From the NCBI GenBank assembly GCA_036403155.1, contig DASWRM010000007.1:62001-126000 (forward strand): DNA of 64,000 nt, given 5' to 3'. This DNA is from Gaiellales bacterium (GTDB lineage Bacteria > Actinomycetota > Thermoleophilia > Gaiellales > JAICJC01). Positions within the stretch are counted from its first letter, which is position 1; each line of letters opens with the position of its first letter. A program made the position numbers and the translations under genes. Of the stretch, positions 8,609 to 16,273 are shown one piece after another. The notes under the pieces were generated by a model. It saw nothing but the letters and a program-made list of their open reading frames with translations, made no database searches and was not told where the DNA came from.

Positions 8609-8959
8609 ATGCGCAACGGCGGTGGGTCGGCGCGGTTCGCGGAGCGCGAGGTGCACGGAGTCGGCGATGATGGCGGGCGGGAGCTGATCACCATCTGGAT
8701 CGAGCGCCGGCCCGGAGCGGTGTGGGCCGTGGGGCGCGCCGTCGACGTGCAGGAGCGGGCGGACGGGGCCGTCCGCGAGGACGACCTCGTCTTCGAGGGC
8801 TACGAGATGGGCGACGCGCTGGAAGCGGCCAACGACGCGCTCAGCTCGGACCTCGAGATCAGCCGGCGGGACGGCCGTTCTCAGGACGTGGAGCCGTTCC
8901 ACGAGCGCGAGCTGCTGGAGCCGCTCGAGCGCTGGTTCTTCGGCCGCACGCCGCGCTAG
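8609..8959 (+). CDS. Small protein of unknown function
   Basis: The 116-residue protein is soluble and charged, with no signal peptide, membrane segment or metal motif. A beta-rich middle (ELITIWIERRPGAVWAVGRAVD) is followed by a helical EGYEMGDALEAANDALSSDLEI segment and an acidic/arginine-rich C-terminus. A GAAAGGA sequence lies about 8 bases before the ATG, so it has a normal ribosome binding site. Codon use matches the neighbours. I do not recognise the family; it could be a conserved actinobacterial small protein. Its stop is 3 bases from that of the convergent mntH. Confidence 0.7.
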   Translation: MRNGGGSARFAEREVHGVGDDGGRELITIWIERRPGAVWAVGRAVDVQERADGAVREDDLVFEGYEMGDALEAANDALSSDLEISRRDGRSQDVEPFHERELLEPLERWFFGRTPR

Positions 8960-8962
8960 CGC

Positions 8963-10228
8963 TCAGCCGGCCACCGTCACGGCCAGCAGGACGACGTTCA
9001 TCGCGATCACGAGGCACGCCACGAGGATCGCAAGCGCGCGGATTCCCTTTCCGTTGGCGAGGTCGCCCATCACGTCGCGGCGGTTCGTCAGCCAGACGAG
9101 CGGCACCACCGCGAACGGCAGCGTCATCGAGAGCACGACCTGGCTCGCAACCAGCGTCGTCAGGGTGTTCACGCCGAGCCCGATCACGACCATCGCGGGC
9201 ACCATCGTCACCAGCCGGCGGAGGAAGACGGACACACGCCACTGCATGAACCCGTCCACGATCATCTGGCCGGCCATCGTGCCCACCGTCGAGGATGACA
9301 GGCCGGACGCGAGCAGTGCGATGCCGAAGGCATAGGCCGCCCCCTCGCCCAGCAGCGGCTTGAGCGTCGCCTGGGCGTCCTCGATCCCGTTGATCGGCAC
9401 GCCGCCCGAGAAGAACACCGCCGAGGCCATGATCACCATCGAGGAGTTGATCAGCCAGGCACCGTTCATGGCGAGCGCGATGTCCACGAGCTCGCGACGG
9501 AAGTGCTCGTGCTTGCTGGCGCCGTCCAGCAGCCGTGCCCGGTGCTGCACGAGCCCCGAGTGCAGGTAGACGACGTGCGGCATCACGGTGGCGCCGACCA
9601 TGCCGACAGCCACGTAGAGGGCGCTCGCGTCCATCCTCGGCACCAGCATGCCGGTGAGGATGCCGGCCGGGTCGGGGCTGCTCGTGAAGATCTCGAGGAA
9701 GAAGCACGCCCCGATGATCACGACGAACGCCATGATCAGCGCCTCGAAGTGCGTGTGGCCGCGCCGTTCCACGGCCAGGATGGCGAAGGAGATGACCGCC
9801 GTGATGAGCGCGGAGACGAACAGCCCGAGCCCGAACAGGATGTGCATTCCGACGGCCGCTCCCAGGAACTCGGCGAGGTCGGTGGCCATGGCGGCCGCCT
9901 CGGCGGCAAGCCACAGCCCGACGTTCGTGCGCCTGGTCGTGTGCGCGCGGATCGCCTGCGGCAGCGTCATGCCCGATGCGATCCCGAGCTTCGCCGACAG
10001 CGACTGGATCAGGATCGCCATCGCGTTGGACGCGAGCAGCACCCACAGCAGCATGTATCCGTAGTCCGCGCCGGCCTGGATGTTCGTGGCGAAGTTGCCG
10101 GGATCCATGTAGGCGACGCTGGCGACGAACGCCGGCCCGAGGAAGGGGAGGACGCGCTTGGCCCGCGCCAGCGGCGACCGCACGCCGTGAATGGGAGCCA
10201 CCGCCGCCTGGAGCGACTTCGGCGTCAT
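8963..10228 (-). CDS. mntH: Nramp-family Mn(II)/Fe(II) transporter MntH
   Basis: The 421-residue membrane protein has about 11 hydrophobic segments. The metal-binding DPGN of segment 1 is at about residues 42-45 and the segment 6 motif MPH is near 228, both diagnostic of Nramp proton-coupled divalent metal transporters. It imports manganese and possibly iron. Its ATG overlaps the stop of mntR by 4 bases, so the regulator and transporter form one operon controlled by the palindromic operator at 10879-10894. Confidence 0.94.
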   Translation of the reverse strand: MTPKSLQAAVAPIHGVRSPLARAKRVLPFLGPAFVASVAYMDPGNFATNIQAGADYGYMLLWVLLASNAMAILIQSLSAKLGIASGMTLPQAIRAHTTRRTNVGLWLAAEAAAMATDLAEFLGAAVGMHILFGLGLFVSALITAVISFAILAVERRGHTHFEALIMAFVVIIGACFFLEIFTSSPDPAGILTGMLVPRMDASALYVAVGMVGATVMPHVVYLHSGLVQHRARLLDGASKHEHFRRELVDIALAMNGAWLINSSMVIMASAVFFSGGVPINGIEDAQATLKPLLGEGAAYAFGIALLASGLSSSTVGTMAGQMIVDGFMQWRVSVFLRRLVTMVPAMVVIGLGVNTLTTLVASQVVLSMTLPFAVVPLVWLTNRRDVMGDLANGKGIRALAILVACLVIAMNVVLLAVTVAG

Positions 10229-10878
10229 GAGGCCTCCACCCGGATCATCTCTGCGACACCGATACCCAGCGACCGCGGGCTGCCGTCAACCTCGATCGTC
10301 ACCGGACCAGCAAACGGCGCCTTCTCGACCATGCGGACGGCGGCGGCCGGCACGACGCCCAGATCCGCCAGGTAGCGAAGCAGCTCCGGATCGCCGTCCG
10401 GCACGCGGCGCACGACGCCGGCCTGCCGCGGCTCGAGATCGGTCAGGCTGAGCAGTGTGTCGGCGGGCAGGGTGAGGTCGGGCCCGGGAATCGGGTCGCC
10501 GTGGGGGTCGGTGTCGGGATAGCCGAGCGCGCGGTCGAGTGCGGCCTCGAGCTGCTCGGAGAGGACGTGCTCGAGCCGCTCGGCCTCGACGTGGACGCTG
10601 TCCCAGGGAAGTCCCAGCGCCTCGGTCAGGTACAGCTCCAGGAGGCGATGGTGTCGCACCAGCTCGACCGCGATGCGCTCGCCGGCGTCGGTGAGCTGGG
10701 CGCCGTGGTACCGGCGATGCTCGACGAGGCCCATCTCGGCGAGCTTCTTGATCATGGCCGTCGCCGACGCCGCAGACACGTCCATCCGCTCGGCGAGCTC
10801 ATTGGTCGTCGCCTTTCCCGAGCGCGTCTGGAGCAGGTAGATCTGCTTGACGTAGTCCTGGACTGCCACCGACTCCAT
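10225..10878 (-). CDS. mntR: DtxR/MntR-family metal-dependent repressor
   Basis: The 217-residue protein has an N-terminal winged helix (TTNELAERMDVSAASATAMIKKLAEMGLV), a dimerization domain with metal-ligand-type residues (VQDYV, RHHRLLELYL, EAERLEHVLSE), and a C-terminal SH3-like domain from about residue 140 with LADLGVVPAAAVRMVEKAPF. When Mn or Fe is bound it would repress its own operon with mntH. The SH3 domain makes it DtxR/IdeR-length rather than the short MntR form, so iron responsiveness is also possible. Context with mntH favours manganese. Confidence 0.9.
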   Translation of the reverse strand: MESVAVQDYVKQIYLLQTRSGKATTNELAERMDVSAASATAMIKKLAEMGLVEHRRYHGAQLTDAGERIAVELVRHHRLLELYLTEALGLPWDSVHVEAERLEHVLSEQLEAALDRALGYPDTDPHGDPIPGPDLTLPADTLLSLTDLEPRQAGVVRRVPDGDPELLRYLADLGVVPAAAVRMVEKAPFAGPVTIEVDGSPRSLGIGVAEMIRVEAS

Positions 10879-10917
10879 CTAAACCGAAGTTTAGAGGAGG
10901 TTAAAGGTGCGCGTCAA
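10879..10917 (-). promoter_or_regulatory. mntR promoter with overlapping palindromic operator
   Basis: On the minus strand TTGACG (10917-10912) and TAAACT lie 18 bases apart, followed by 9 bases to the mntR ATG at 10878. The -10 lies in a perfect inverted repeat CTAAAC-CGAA-GTTTAG at 10879-10894 (plus-strand reading), so a bound dimer would cover the -10 and start site. The TGA inside the -35 hexamer is also the mqnD stop codon. The promoter sits in only 39 bases between mqnD and mntR. Confidence 0.65.
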
Positions 10918-11744
10918 CCCACGATCTCGAGCGGCACGGCGGCCGGGGCGACGATGCCGGCCGCCCGCGCGGTGCGGACGAGCACGTCGAGCGCGCGCGC
11001 GCCGTCGGGGCCCAGGTCGACCGTGTGGTCGTTGACGTACAGCTCGACGTAGGGCCAGATCACGTCCTCGGTCATCTCCTGCGCGTACCGGCGGATCGTC
11101 GTCAGCGTCTCCTCGCGGTTGGCCCACCCGTAGGCGATCGACTCGCGCAGGATCTCGGTGAAGGTCTCCGCGGCGCCGTCCGGCAGCGTCCGCGAGGCCA
11201 GGATTCCGCCGAGCGGGATCGGGGCGTCCGCGAGCCGCTCGAAGGACGCGCCGAGGTCCTCGACGAGCGCCAACCCGTCCCGCTCGTACGTCAGGCGGCC
11301 CTCGTGGATGAGCACGCCGAGATCGGCGTCCCCCCGGAGCACGGCGGGCCCGATATCCGAGAAGACCGCGTGCGCGATGCGGCCACCGTCGGGGTGCAGA
11401 CAGCGGTAGAGCAACGCGCCGGTGGTCGTGGGGCCGGGGCAGAGCACGCGGGCGTCCGCGGCCGGCGCGGCCCCGTTTCCCGCCGACACCAGCAGCGGCC
11501 CGACCCCGAACCCGAGCGCCGACCCGGCCGCGAGCACGACGTACCGGTCGGCGAGCAGCAGGGCGGCGTGGAAGCTCGCCTTGGCGATGTCGTAGCGACC
11601 CTCGAACAGCCCGTCGTTCAACCGCTGTACGTCGACCAGTTCCACGTCGATCTCCAGCCCACGGAGATCGATCCGCCGCTCGAGGATCGCGTGGAACGCG
11701 AACGTGTCGTTCGGGCAGGGGGAGATGCCGAGCCGCAGGGTCAT
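10914..11744 (-). CDS. mqnD: 1,4-dihydroxy-6-naphthoate synthase MqnD (futalosine pathway)
   Basis: The 276-residue protein begins RLGISPCPNDTFAFHA; SPCPNDTF (residues 8-15) is the MqnD signature, and GPTTTGALLYR and DLGVLIHEGRLTY are further family segments. It converts cyclic dehypoxanthinyl futalosine to 1,4-dihydroxy-6-naphthoate, a menaquinone precursor. The fold is that of periplasmic-binding proteins, but there is no signal peptide. The start overlaps the mqnB stop by 4 bases. MqnA, MqnC and MqnE genes are not in the window. Confidence 0.92.
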   Translation of the reverse strand: MTLRLGISPCPNDTFAFHAILERRIDLRGLEIDVELVDVQRLNDGLFEGRYDIAKASFHAALLLADRYVVLAAGSALGFGVGPLLVSAGNGAAPAADARVLCPGPTTTGALLYRCLHPDGGRIAHAVFSDIGPAVLRGDADLGVLIHEGRLTYERDGLALVEDLGASFERLADAPIPLGGILASRTLPDGAAETFTEILRESIAYGWANREETLTTIRRYAQEMTEDVIWPYVELYVNDHTVDLGPDGARALDVLVRTARAAGIVAPAAVPLEIVG

Positions 11745-12292
11745 TCCGCGAGCATGCTAGCCAGCACCGCCCGGACCGCCTTCAGCGCGGGAGCGATGCG
11801 CCAGTCCGCCCGGTCGCGGTGCCCGGCGTGGTTGGCCACGCCGCGCACCATCGTGCAGGACGCCCCGACAAGCGTTGCCGCAAAGGCAACCGCATATCCC
11901 TCCATCTCCTCGATGCAGGCGCCGGGCGCCTCGGCTGCCCGCTCAGCCGCCTCCTCGGGGGTGCCGGACGCCGACGCGACCGAGAGCGCCAGGCCGTCGC
12001 GCCCGTCGAGGGCCAGCTCATCGGTGGCCGCGAACCCCAGCTCTGCTGCCGACCGGCCGCCCGCGCCGACGCCGACGCAGCGCACCCGCGACGGGATCAC
12101 CGCCGATCCGATCGGCGCCGCGACGGCGTCGTATGTGCCGGCGATGCCGGCAAGCACCACCCGCGCCGGGCGGTGTGCCGCCATCGCGTGCATCGCCCGC
12201 GCGCCCGCCTCGGCCAGCCCGAATCCGCACAGCTCGACGGCTCGGTCGTGAAGCCCGAGCCCGTCCGCCTCGAGGCGTGTGGGCACCAGCAC
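11741..12292 (-). CDS. mqnB: Futalosine hydrolase MqnB
   Basis: This 183-residue protein belongs to the nucleoside phosphorylase/hydrolase fold, with VLAGIAGTYD near residue 47 and the substrate motif EEMEGYAVAFAA near 128, followed by RGVANHAGHRD. It is short, like other futalosine hydrolases, which release hypoxanthine from futalosine. It is next to mqnD, which supports the assignment. The start is uncertain: GTG at 12292 or an in-frame CTG at 12295. It lies 20 bases after the nadA stop in the same transcript. Confidence 0.85.
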   Translation of the reverse strand: MLVPTRLEADGLGLHDRAVELCGFGLAEAGARAMHAMAAHRPARVVLAGIAGTYDAVAAPIGSAVIPSRVRCVGVGAGGRSAAELGFAATDELALDGRDGLALSVASASGTPEEAAERAAEAPGACIEEMEGYAVAFAATLVGASCTMVRGVANHAGHRDRADWRIAPALKAVRAVLASMLAE

Positions 12293-12312
12293 CAGGGTGC
12301 CGGAGCGCCCGT

Positions 12313-13230
12313 TCAGACGATCTCCACCATGCGCTCGATCGCGAGCCGCGCGCGGTCGGCCACCTCGGGCGCCACCCGCACCTCATGGCGGAGGTCGCGC
12401 AGGCTGTCGCGGAGCTTGGGCAGGGTGATCTGCTTCATGTAGCGGCACACGGCCCGCTCCGACATCGCGAAGAACCGCTTGTCCGGCGCCTCCTTGCGAA
12501 GCCTGTGCAGGATGCCCGTCTCGGTGGCCACCACGAAGTCGCGCTTCGGCGAGCCGGTGGCGTGCCGCACCATGCCCTCGGTCGACAGCACGTGGGTCGT
12601 CTCGGCGAGCGACCGGTCGTGCGCGGCGGCGTACATGCACTGGCTGGCACAGCCGCACTCCGGATGGATCAGCAGGTCGGTGCCGGGCCGCTCCGCCACC
12701 ATCCGGCTGACGTCCTCGGGGCGGATGCCGGCATGCACGTGGCACTCGCCCGGCCAGATCCGCATCTTCCGCCCGGTCAGCCGCTCGAGATAGGCACCGA
12801 GGAACATGTCGGGCAGGAACAGGATCTCCCGGTCCTCCGGCACCGCCTCGATCACCGCCCGCGCGTTGCCGGACGTGCAGCAGTAGTCGGAGAGCGCCTT
12901 CACCTCGGCCGTCGTGTTCACATAGCTGACGACGACCGCATCCGGGTACTCCGCCTTCCACCGCGACAGTGCCTCGGCGTCGATGCTGGCGGCCAGCGAG
13001 CAGCCGGCCTCGAGGTCGGGGATCAGCACGGTGCGGTCGGGCGCGAGGATGGCAGCCGTCTCGGCCATGAAGTGCACCCCCGCGAACACGATCACGTCCG
13101 CGTCCGTGGCCGCCGCCTGCTGGGACAGCCCCAGCGAATCGCCGACGTAGTCCGCCACGTCCTGCACCTCGGGCACCTGGTAGTTGTGGGCGAGGATGAC
13201 GGCGTTGCGCTCCTCTGCAAGCGCGCGCAC
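12313..13230 (-). CDS. nadA: Quinolinate synthase NadA
   Basis: The protein contains AVILAHNYQVPEVQDVADYVGDSL, AGCSLAA, CCTSGNA and HPECGCASQC, covering the conserved substrate histidines and the three cysteines that hold the [4Fe-4S] cluster. It condenses iminoaspartate with dihydroxyacetone phosphate to quinolinate. GTG at 13230 is the first usual start codon. A family-like N-terminal extension of 15 residues reads through to ATC at 13275-13273, placed 6 bases after a strong GGAGGTG ribosome binding site inside nadC, so translation may begin at ATC. Confidence 0.94.
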   Translation of the reverse strand: MRALAEERNAVILAHNYQVPEVQDVADYVGDSLGLSQQAAATDADVIVFAGVHFMAETAAILAPDRTVLIPDLEAGCSLAASIDAEALSRWKAEYPDAVVVSYVNTTAEVKALSDYCCTSGNARAVIEAVPEDREILFLPDMFLGAYLERLTGRKMRIWPGECHVHAGIRPEDVSRMVAERPGTDLLIHPECGCASQCMYAAAHDRSLAETTHVLSTEGMVRHATGSPKRDFVVATETGILHRLRKEAPDKRFFAMSERAVCRYMKQITLPKLRDSLRDLRHEVRVAPEVADRARLAIERMVEIV

Positions 13231-13262
13231 CTCGTCGTGCAGCCGCGTGATGTCGCTGTCGG

Positions 13263-14105
13263 TCAGGATGCTGATGGTGTCACCTCCATGGCGAGGTCGA
13301 GCGCGCGCACCGAGTGCGTCAGCGCGCCCACCGAGACGGCGTCGACGCCGGTCTCTGCGACCTCGCGGATCGTGTCGATGGTGATGCCGCCCGAGGCCTC
13401 GAGGCGGGCCCTGCCGTTCGCCGCGGCGACCGCCGCGCGCAGCTGCTCGGGAGGCATGTTGTCCAGCAGGATCACATCGGCGCGCGCCTCGAGCGCCTGC
13501 GCCAGCTGCTCGAGCGTGTCCACCTCGACCTCGACGGCCGCACCCGGATGCCGCTCCCTGACGCGCGCGACGGCCGCGGCCACGGAGCCGGCGACCGCCA
13601 GGTGGTTGTCCTTGATCAGGACCGCGTCATGCAGGCCGGCCCGGTGGTTCGTGCCGCCACCGCAGGCGACAGCGGCCTTGTCGAGCGTTCGCAGGCCCGG
13701 GGCGGTCTTCCGCGTGTCGAGCACGGCGACGCCCGTCCCGTCGACCGCGTCGGCATACCGCCGCGTCGTGGTCGCGATGCCCGACATGCGCTGGAGGATG
13801 TTCAGCGCCGTCCGCTCGGCGGTGAGCAGTGCCCGCATCGATGCGTGGATGCGCGCGACGAGTGCCGGGACGGTGTCGATCCGGGTGCCCTCCTCGGCCA
13901 GCCGTTCCAGCCGCGCATCGGGGTCGAGCCGCTGGATGACCGCGAATGCCGCATCGAGCCCGCAGACGACACCCGCTTCGCGCAGCACGATGCCGGCGCT
14001 GCCGCGCAGGCCGGCGGGGACGATCGAGTCCGTCGTCACGTCGCCGTCGCCGACGTCCTCGGCGAGCGCCTCGTCGATCACACGGTCGAGTGCAGCTCTG
14101 GACAT
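13263..14105 (-). CDS. nadC: Nicotinate-nucleotide pyrophosphorylase (carboxylating) NadC
   Basis: The 280-residue protein has EDVGDGDVTTDSIVP near the N-terminus, LNILQRMSGIATTTRRYADAV, DTRKTAPGLRTLDKAAV and GGGTNHRAGLHDAVLIKDNH, all core quinolinate phosphoribosyltransferase motifs. It makes nicotinate mononucleotide from quinolinate and PRPP. The frame is open for 87 codons further upstream, but the ATG at 14105 gives the family N-terminus; that start overlaps the end of nadB by 28 bases. It is the middle gene of nadB-nadC-nadA. Confidence 0.96.
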   Translation of the reverse strand: MSRAALDRVIDEALAEDVGDGDVTTDSIVPAGLRGSAGIVLREAGVVCGLDAAFAVIQRLDPDARLERLAEEGTRIDTVPALVARIHASMRALLTAERTALNILQRMSGIATTTRRYADAVDGTGVAVLDTRKTAPGLRTLDKAAVACGGGTNHRAGLHDAVLIKDNHLAVAGSVAAAVARVRERHPGAAVEVEVDTLEQLAQALEARADVILLDNMPPEQLRAAVAAANGRARLEASGGITIDTIREVAETGVDAVSVGALTHSVRALDLAMEVTPSAS

Positions 14106-15568
14106 GGGAGGTGGCGGAGGTAGGCGGAATCCTCGTCCGGGTGGTCGAGGCGGACGTGCGCGCCGCGGGTCTCCTCCCGCGCGAGCGCCGAGCGGGCGAT
14201 CATCTGCGCGACGGTGACGGGGTTCGACGCCGGCCGGTCGTCCAGCCAGTCGATCAAACGACTCAGGCCGGCGGCGTCGCGGAGCGGCCCCGCGCCCTCC
14301 CACATGCGGCGCCGCAGGTCGCCGAGCGGAGCGCGCGCCAGCGGCCGCAGCGGCGGCGCACCGCACTCGACGGCGTCATGCCCGGCCGCGAGCCCGGCCT
14401 CGACCGCGCGATGCGAGAAGACGAAGCACTCGAGCAGCGAGTTGGAGGCAAGGCGGTTGGCACCGTGAACGCCGCTGGATGCGCACTCGCCGCTGGCGTA
14501 GAGCCCGCGGAGGCTGGTGCCCCCGTCCGGTGCGGTCGCGATCCCGCCCATCAGATAGTGCGCGGCGGGTGACACCGGCAGCGGGTCCCTGGTCAGGTCG
14601 AGCCCGGCCTCCTGGGCGCCGGTGACGAGGTTGGGGAAGCGCATGCGAATCGTCTCGCTGTCCAGGTGCGCGAGCGTGAGATAGCTGGGACGGCCGCCGG
14701 CCAGGCGCGCCTGGATCTCGCGGGCGACCACGTCGCGAGGGGCCAGCTCGCCGTCGGCATGGACGTCGAGCATGAATCGTGCGCCCTGCTCGTCCACGAG
14801 GTGGGCGCCCTCTCCGCGGGCCGCCTCGGAGATCAGGAACGCGCGGTCGCCGACCGCGAGGGCGGTCGGGTGGAACTGGACGAACTCCATGTCCCTGATC
14901 GCGGCGCCGGCGCGATGGGCGATCGCGATGCCGTCGCCGAGGGCTCCCGGCGGGTTCGTCGTGCGTGCGTACAGGGCGGCTGCTCCGCCGGTGGCGATCA
15001 GCGTCATCCGGGCGCGGACGGCGAGCAGCTCGTCGTGGCCGAGCACCCAGGCGCCGCCGCAGTCCTGCCCGTCGGCGATCAGCTCCAGCACCGCCGCATG
15101 CTCGAGCACGCGGATGCGGGGCTCGGCGAGCACCTGCTCGATCAGGGTGGTGGCGATCCGCTCGCCGGTGGCGCTGCCTCCGGCGTGGAGAATGCGCCTG
15201 CGCCCATGCCCGCCCTCGCGGCCGAGCGCCGGGAGTCCCGCCTCGTCAAGGTCGAAGGCTACCCCGAACCGCTCGAGGTCGCGGATCCGCTCGGGGCCCT
15301 CGTGCACGAGGATCCGCACGGACGCGGGGTCGCACAGCCCGCGACCGGCTGCCAGCGTGTCCGTCATGTGCAGTGCCGGGTCGTCGTCCGGCGCGATCGC
15401 GGCGGCGACCCCGCCCTGCGCGTAGAAGGAGTTCGACGAGCGCAGCGACCCCTTGGTGACGAGCACCACGTCGGCCGCGCTTCGGGCGGCCTGCAGCGCG
15501 GCGTACAGCCCCGCGAGCCCGGCTCCGGCAACGAGCAGATCGGCTGGCGGGTGGGCATCCGGCTTCAC
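14078..15568 (-). CDS. nadB: L-aspartate oxidase NadB
   Basis: The 496-residue flavoprotein has an N-terminal FAD motif (VAGAGLAGLYAALQAA, residues 13-28), SNSFYAQGGVAAA near 45-57, FVQFHPTAL, and HGANRLASNSLLECFVF near 365. These match the succinate-dehydrogenase-like oxidases that turn aspartate into iminoaspartate. It leads the operon nadB-nadC-nadA-mqnB-mqnD. The GTG start lies 9 bases after a TAATAT hexamer. The helical C-terminal domain is present, so the gene appears complete. Confidence 0.96.
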   Translation of the reverse strand: MKPDAHPPADLLVAGAGLAGLYAALQAARSAADVVLVTKGSLRSSNSFYAQGGVAAAIAPDDDPALHMTDTLAAGRGLCDPASVRILVHEGPERIRDLERFGVAFDLDEAGLPALGREGGHGRRRILHAGGSATGERIATTLIEQVLAEPRIRVLEHAAVLELIADGQDCGGAWVLGHDELLAVRARMTLIATGGAAALYARTTNPPGALGDGIAIAHRAGAAIRDMEFVQFHPTALAVGDRAFLISEAARGEGAHLVDEQGARFMLDVHADGELAPRDVVAREIQARLAGGRPSYLTLAHLDSETIRMRFPNLVTGAQEAGLDLTRDPLPVSPAAHYLMGGIATAPDGGTSLRGLYASGECASSGVHGANRLASNSLLECFVFSHRAVEAGLAAGHDAVECGAPPLRPLARAPLGDLRRRMWEGAGPLRDAAGLSRLIDWLDDRPASNPVTVAQMIARSALAREETRGAHVRLDHPDEDSAYLRHLPCPELHSTV

Positions 15569-15577
15569 GGCCGGGGC

Positions 15578-15597
15578 ATATTAGCTCAAGTGACTAA
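15578..15597 (-). promoter_or_regulatory. nadB promoter -10 with imperfect palindrome
   Basis: TAATAT on the minus strand (15583-15578) is a good -10 element 9 bases before the nadB GTG. It overlaps TTAGCTCAAGTGACTAA (15581-15597), an inverted repeat with arms TTAG/CTAA and TCA/TGA and a single-base bulge. The location suits an operator for a NAD-responsive repressor; which one cannot be read from the sequence. Confidence 0.45.
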
Positions 15598-15607
15598 AAC
15601 TCGCCCG

Positions 15608-15633
15608 GGAATACCTCGGCGTCCGCCACGTTG
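15608..15633 (+). promoter_or_regulatory. SigR/SigH-type promoter upstream of the sigma gene
   Basis: GGAATA at 15608-15613 and GTTG at 15630-15633 are separated by 16 bases. This matches the actinobacterial thiol-stress sigma consensus GGAAT-N16/18-GTT. Transcription would start near 15639-15641, at the GTG that opens the longer form of the sigma factor. It implies positive autoregulation. Confidence 0.6.
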
Positions 15634-15673
15634 ACCAATCGTGATGCTGCTGGTTGCTGATAGCGTGAGGCTG

Positions 15674-16273
15674 ATGGCCGACGCCACTTCCGACGACGCG
15701 GAGGAGCCCGCCGGTTCTGACCGCGCCCGCGAGGCGGGCGAGCGCGCGCACTTCGAGGAAGAGGCGCTCGCGCATGCCGACCAGCTCTACCGGATCGCGC
15801 TTCGTCTGAGCGGGTCGTCCCAGTCCGCCGAGGAGCTCGTGCAGGAGACGTACCTCCGCGCGTTCCGCGGCTGGCGCAGCTACCGGCCGGGCAGCAACCT
15901 GGCCGCCTGGCTCGCGACCATCCTGCGAAACGCGTTCCTGGACGAGGCGCGCAAGCAGCAGCGCCGCCCGGCGCAGGAGTCGTTCGAGGACACCACCGAG
16001 TACTACCTGTACAACCAGCTCGCGGAGTCCGGCGGCGAGCCGCAGGAGGCGGTTCTGAACCGTCTCGCCGGCGGCGCGATCGTGGACGCGCTGGCCGACG
16101 TCCCACCCACGTTCCGCGAGGTGGTCGTGCTCGTCGACATCGGCGATTTCAGCTATCAGGAGGCTGCGGACATCCTGGGCGTGCCGATCGGCACCGTGAT
16201 GTCGCGGCTGCACCGGGGCCGGCGCGCCCTCAAACAGGCGCTCGCGCAGCGGGCGGGTGCGGAGGCACCATGA
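15674..16273 (+). CDS. SigR/SigH-like ECF RNA polymerase sigma factor
   Basis: The 199-residue protein has sigma region 2 (LYRIALRLSGSSQSAEELVQETYLRAFRGW and WLATILRNAFLDEARKQQR) and region 4 (FREVVVLVDIGDFSYQEAADILGVPIGTVMSRLHRGRRAL). The next gene encodes a zinc anti-sigma protein, the arrangement of SigR-RsrA and SigH-RshA thiol-stress systems. TAGCGT at 15661-15666 stands 7 bases before this ATG, supporting a leaderless short form. An in-frame GTG at 15641 would give an 11-residue extension and matches the start site expected from the SigR-type promoter at 15608-15633. Confidence 0.93.
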   Translation: MADATSDDAEEPAGSDRAREAGERAHFEEEALAHADQLYRIALRLSGSSQSAEELVQETYLRAFRGWRSYRPGSNLAAWLATILRNAFLDEARKQQRRPAQESFEDTTEYYLYNQLAESGGEPQEAVLNRLAGGAIVDALADVPPTFREVVVLVDIGDFSYQEAADILGVPIGTVMSRLHRGRRALKQALAQRAGAEAP

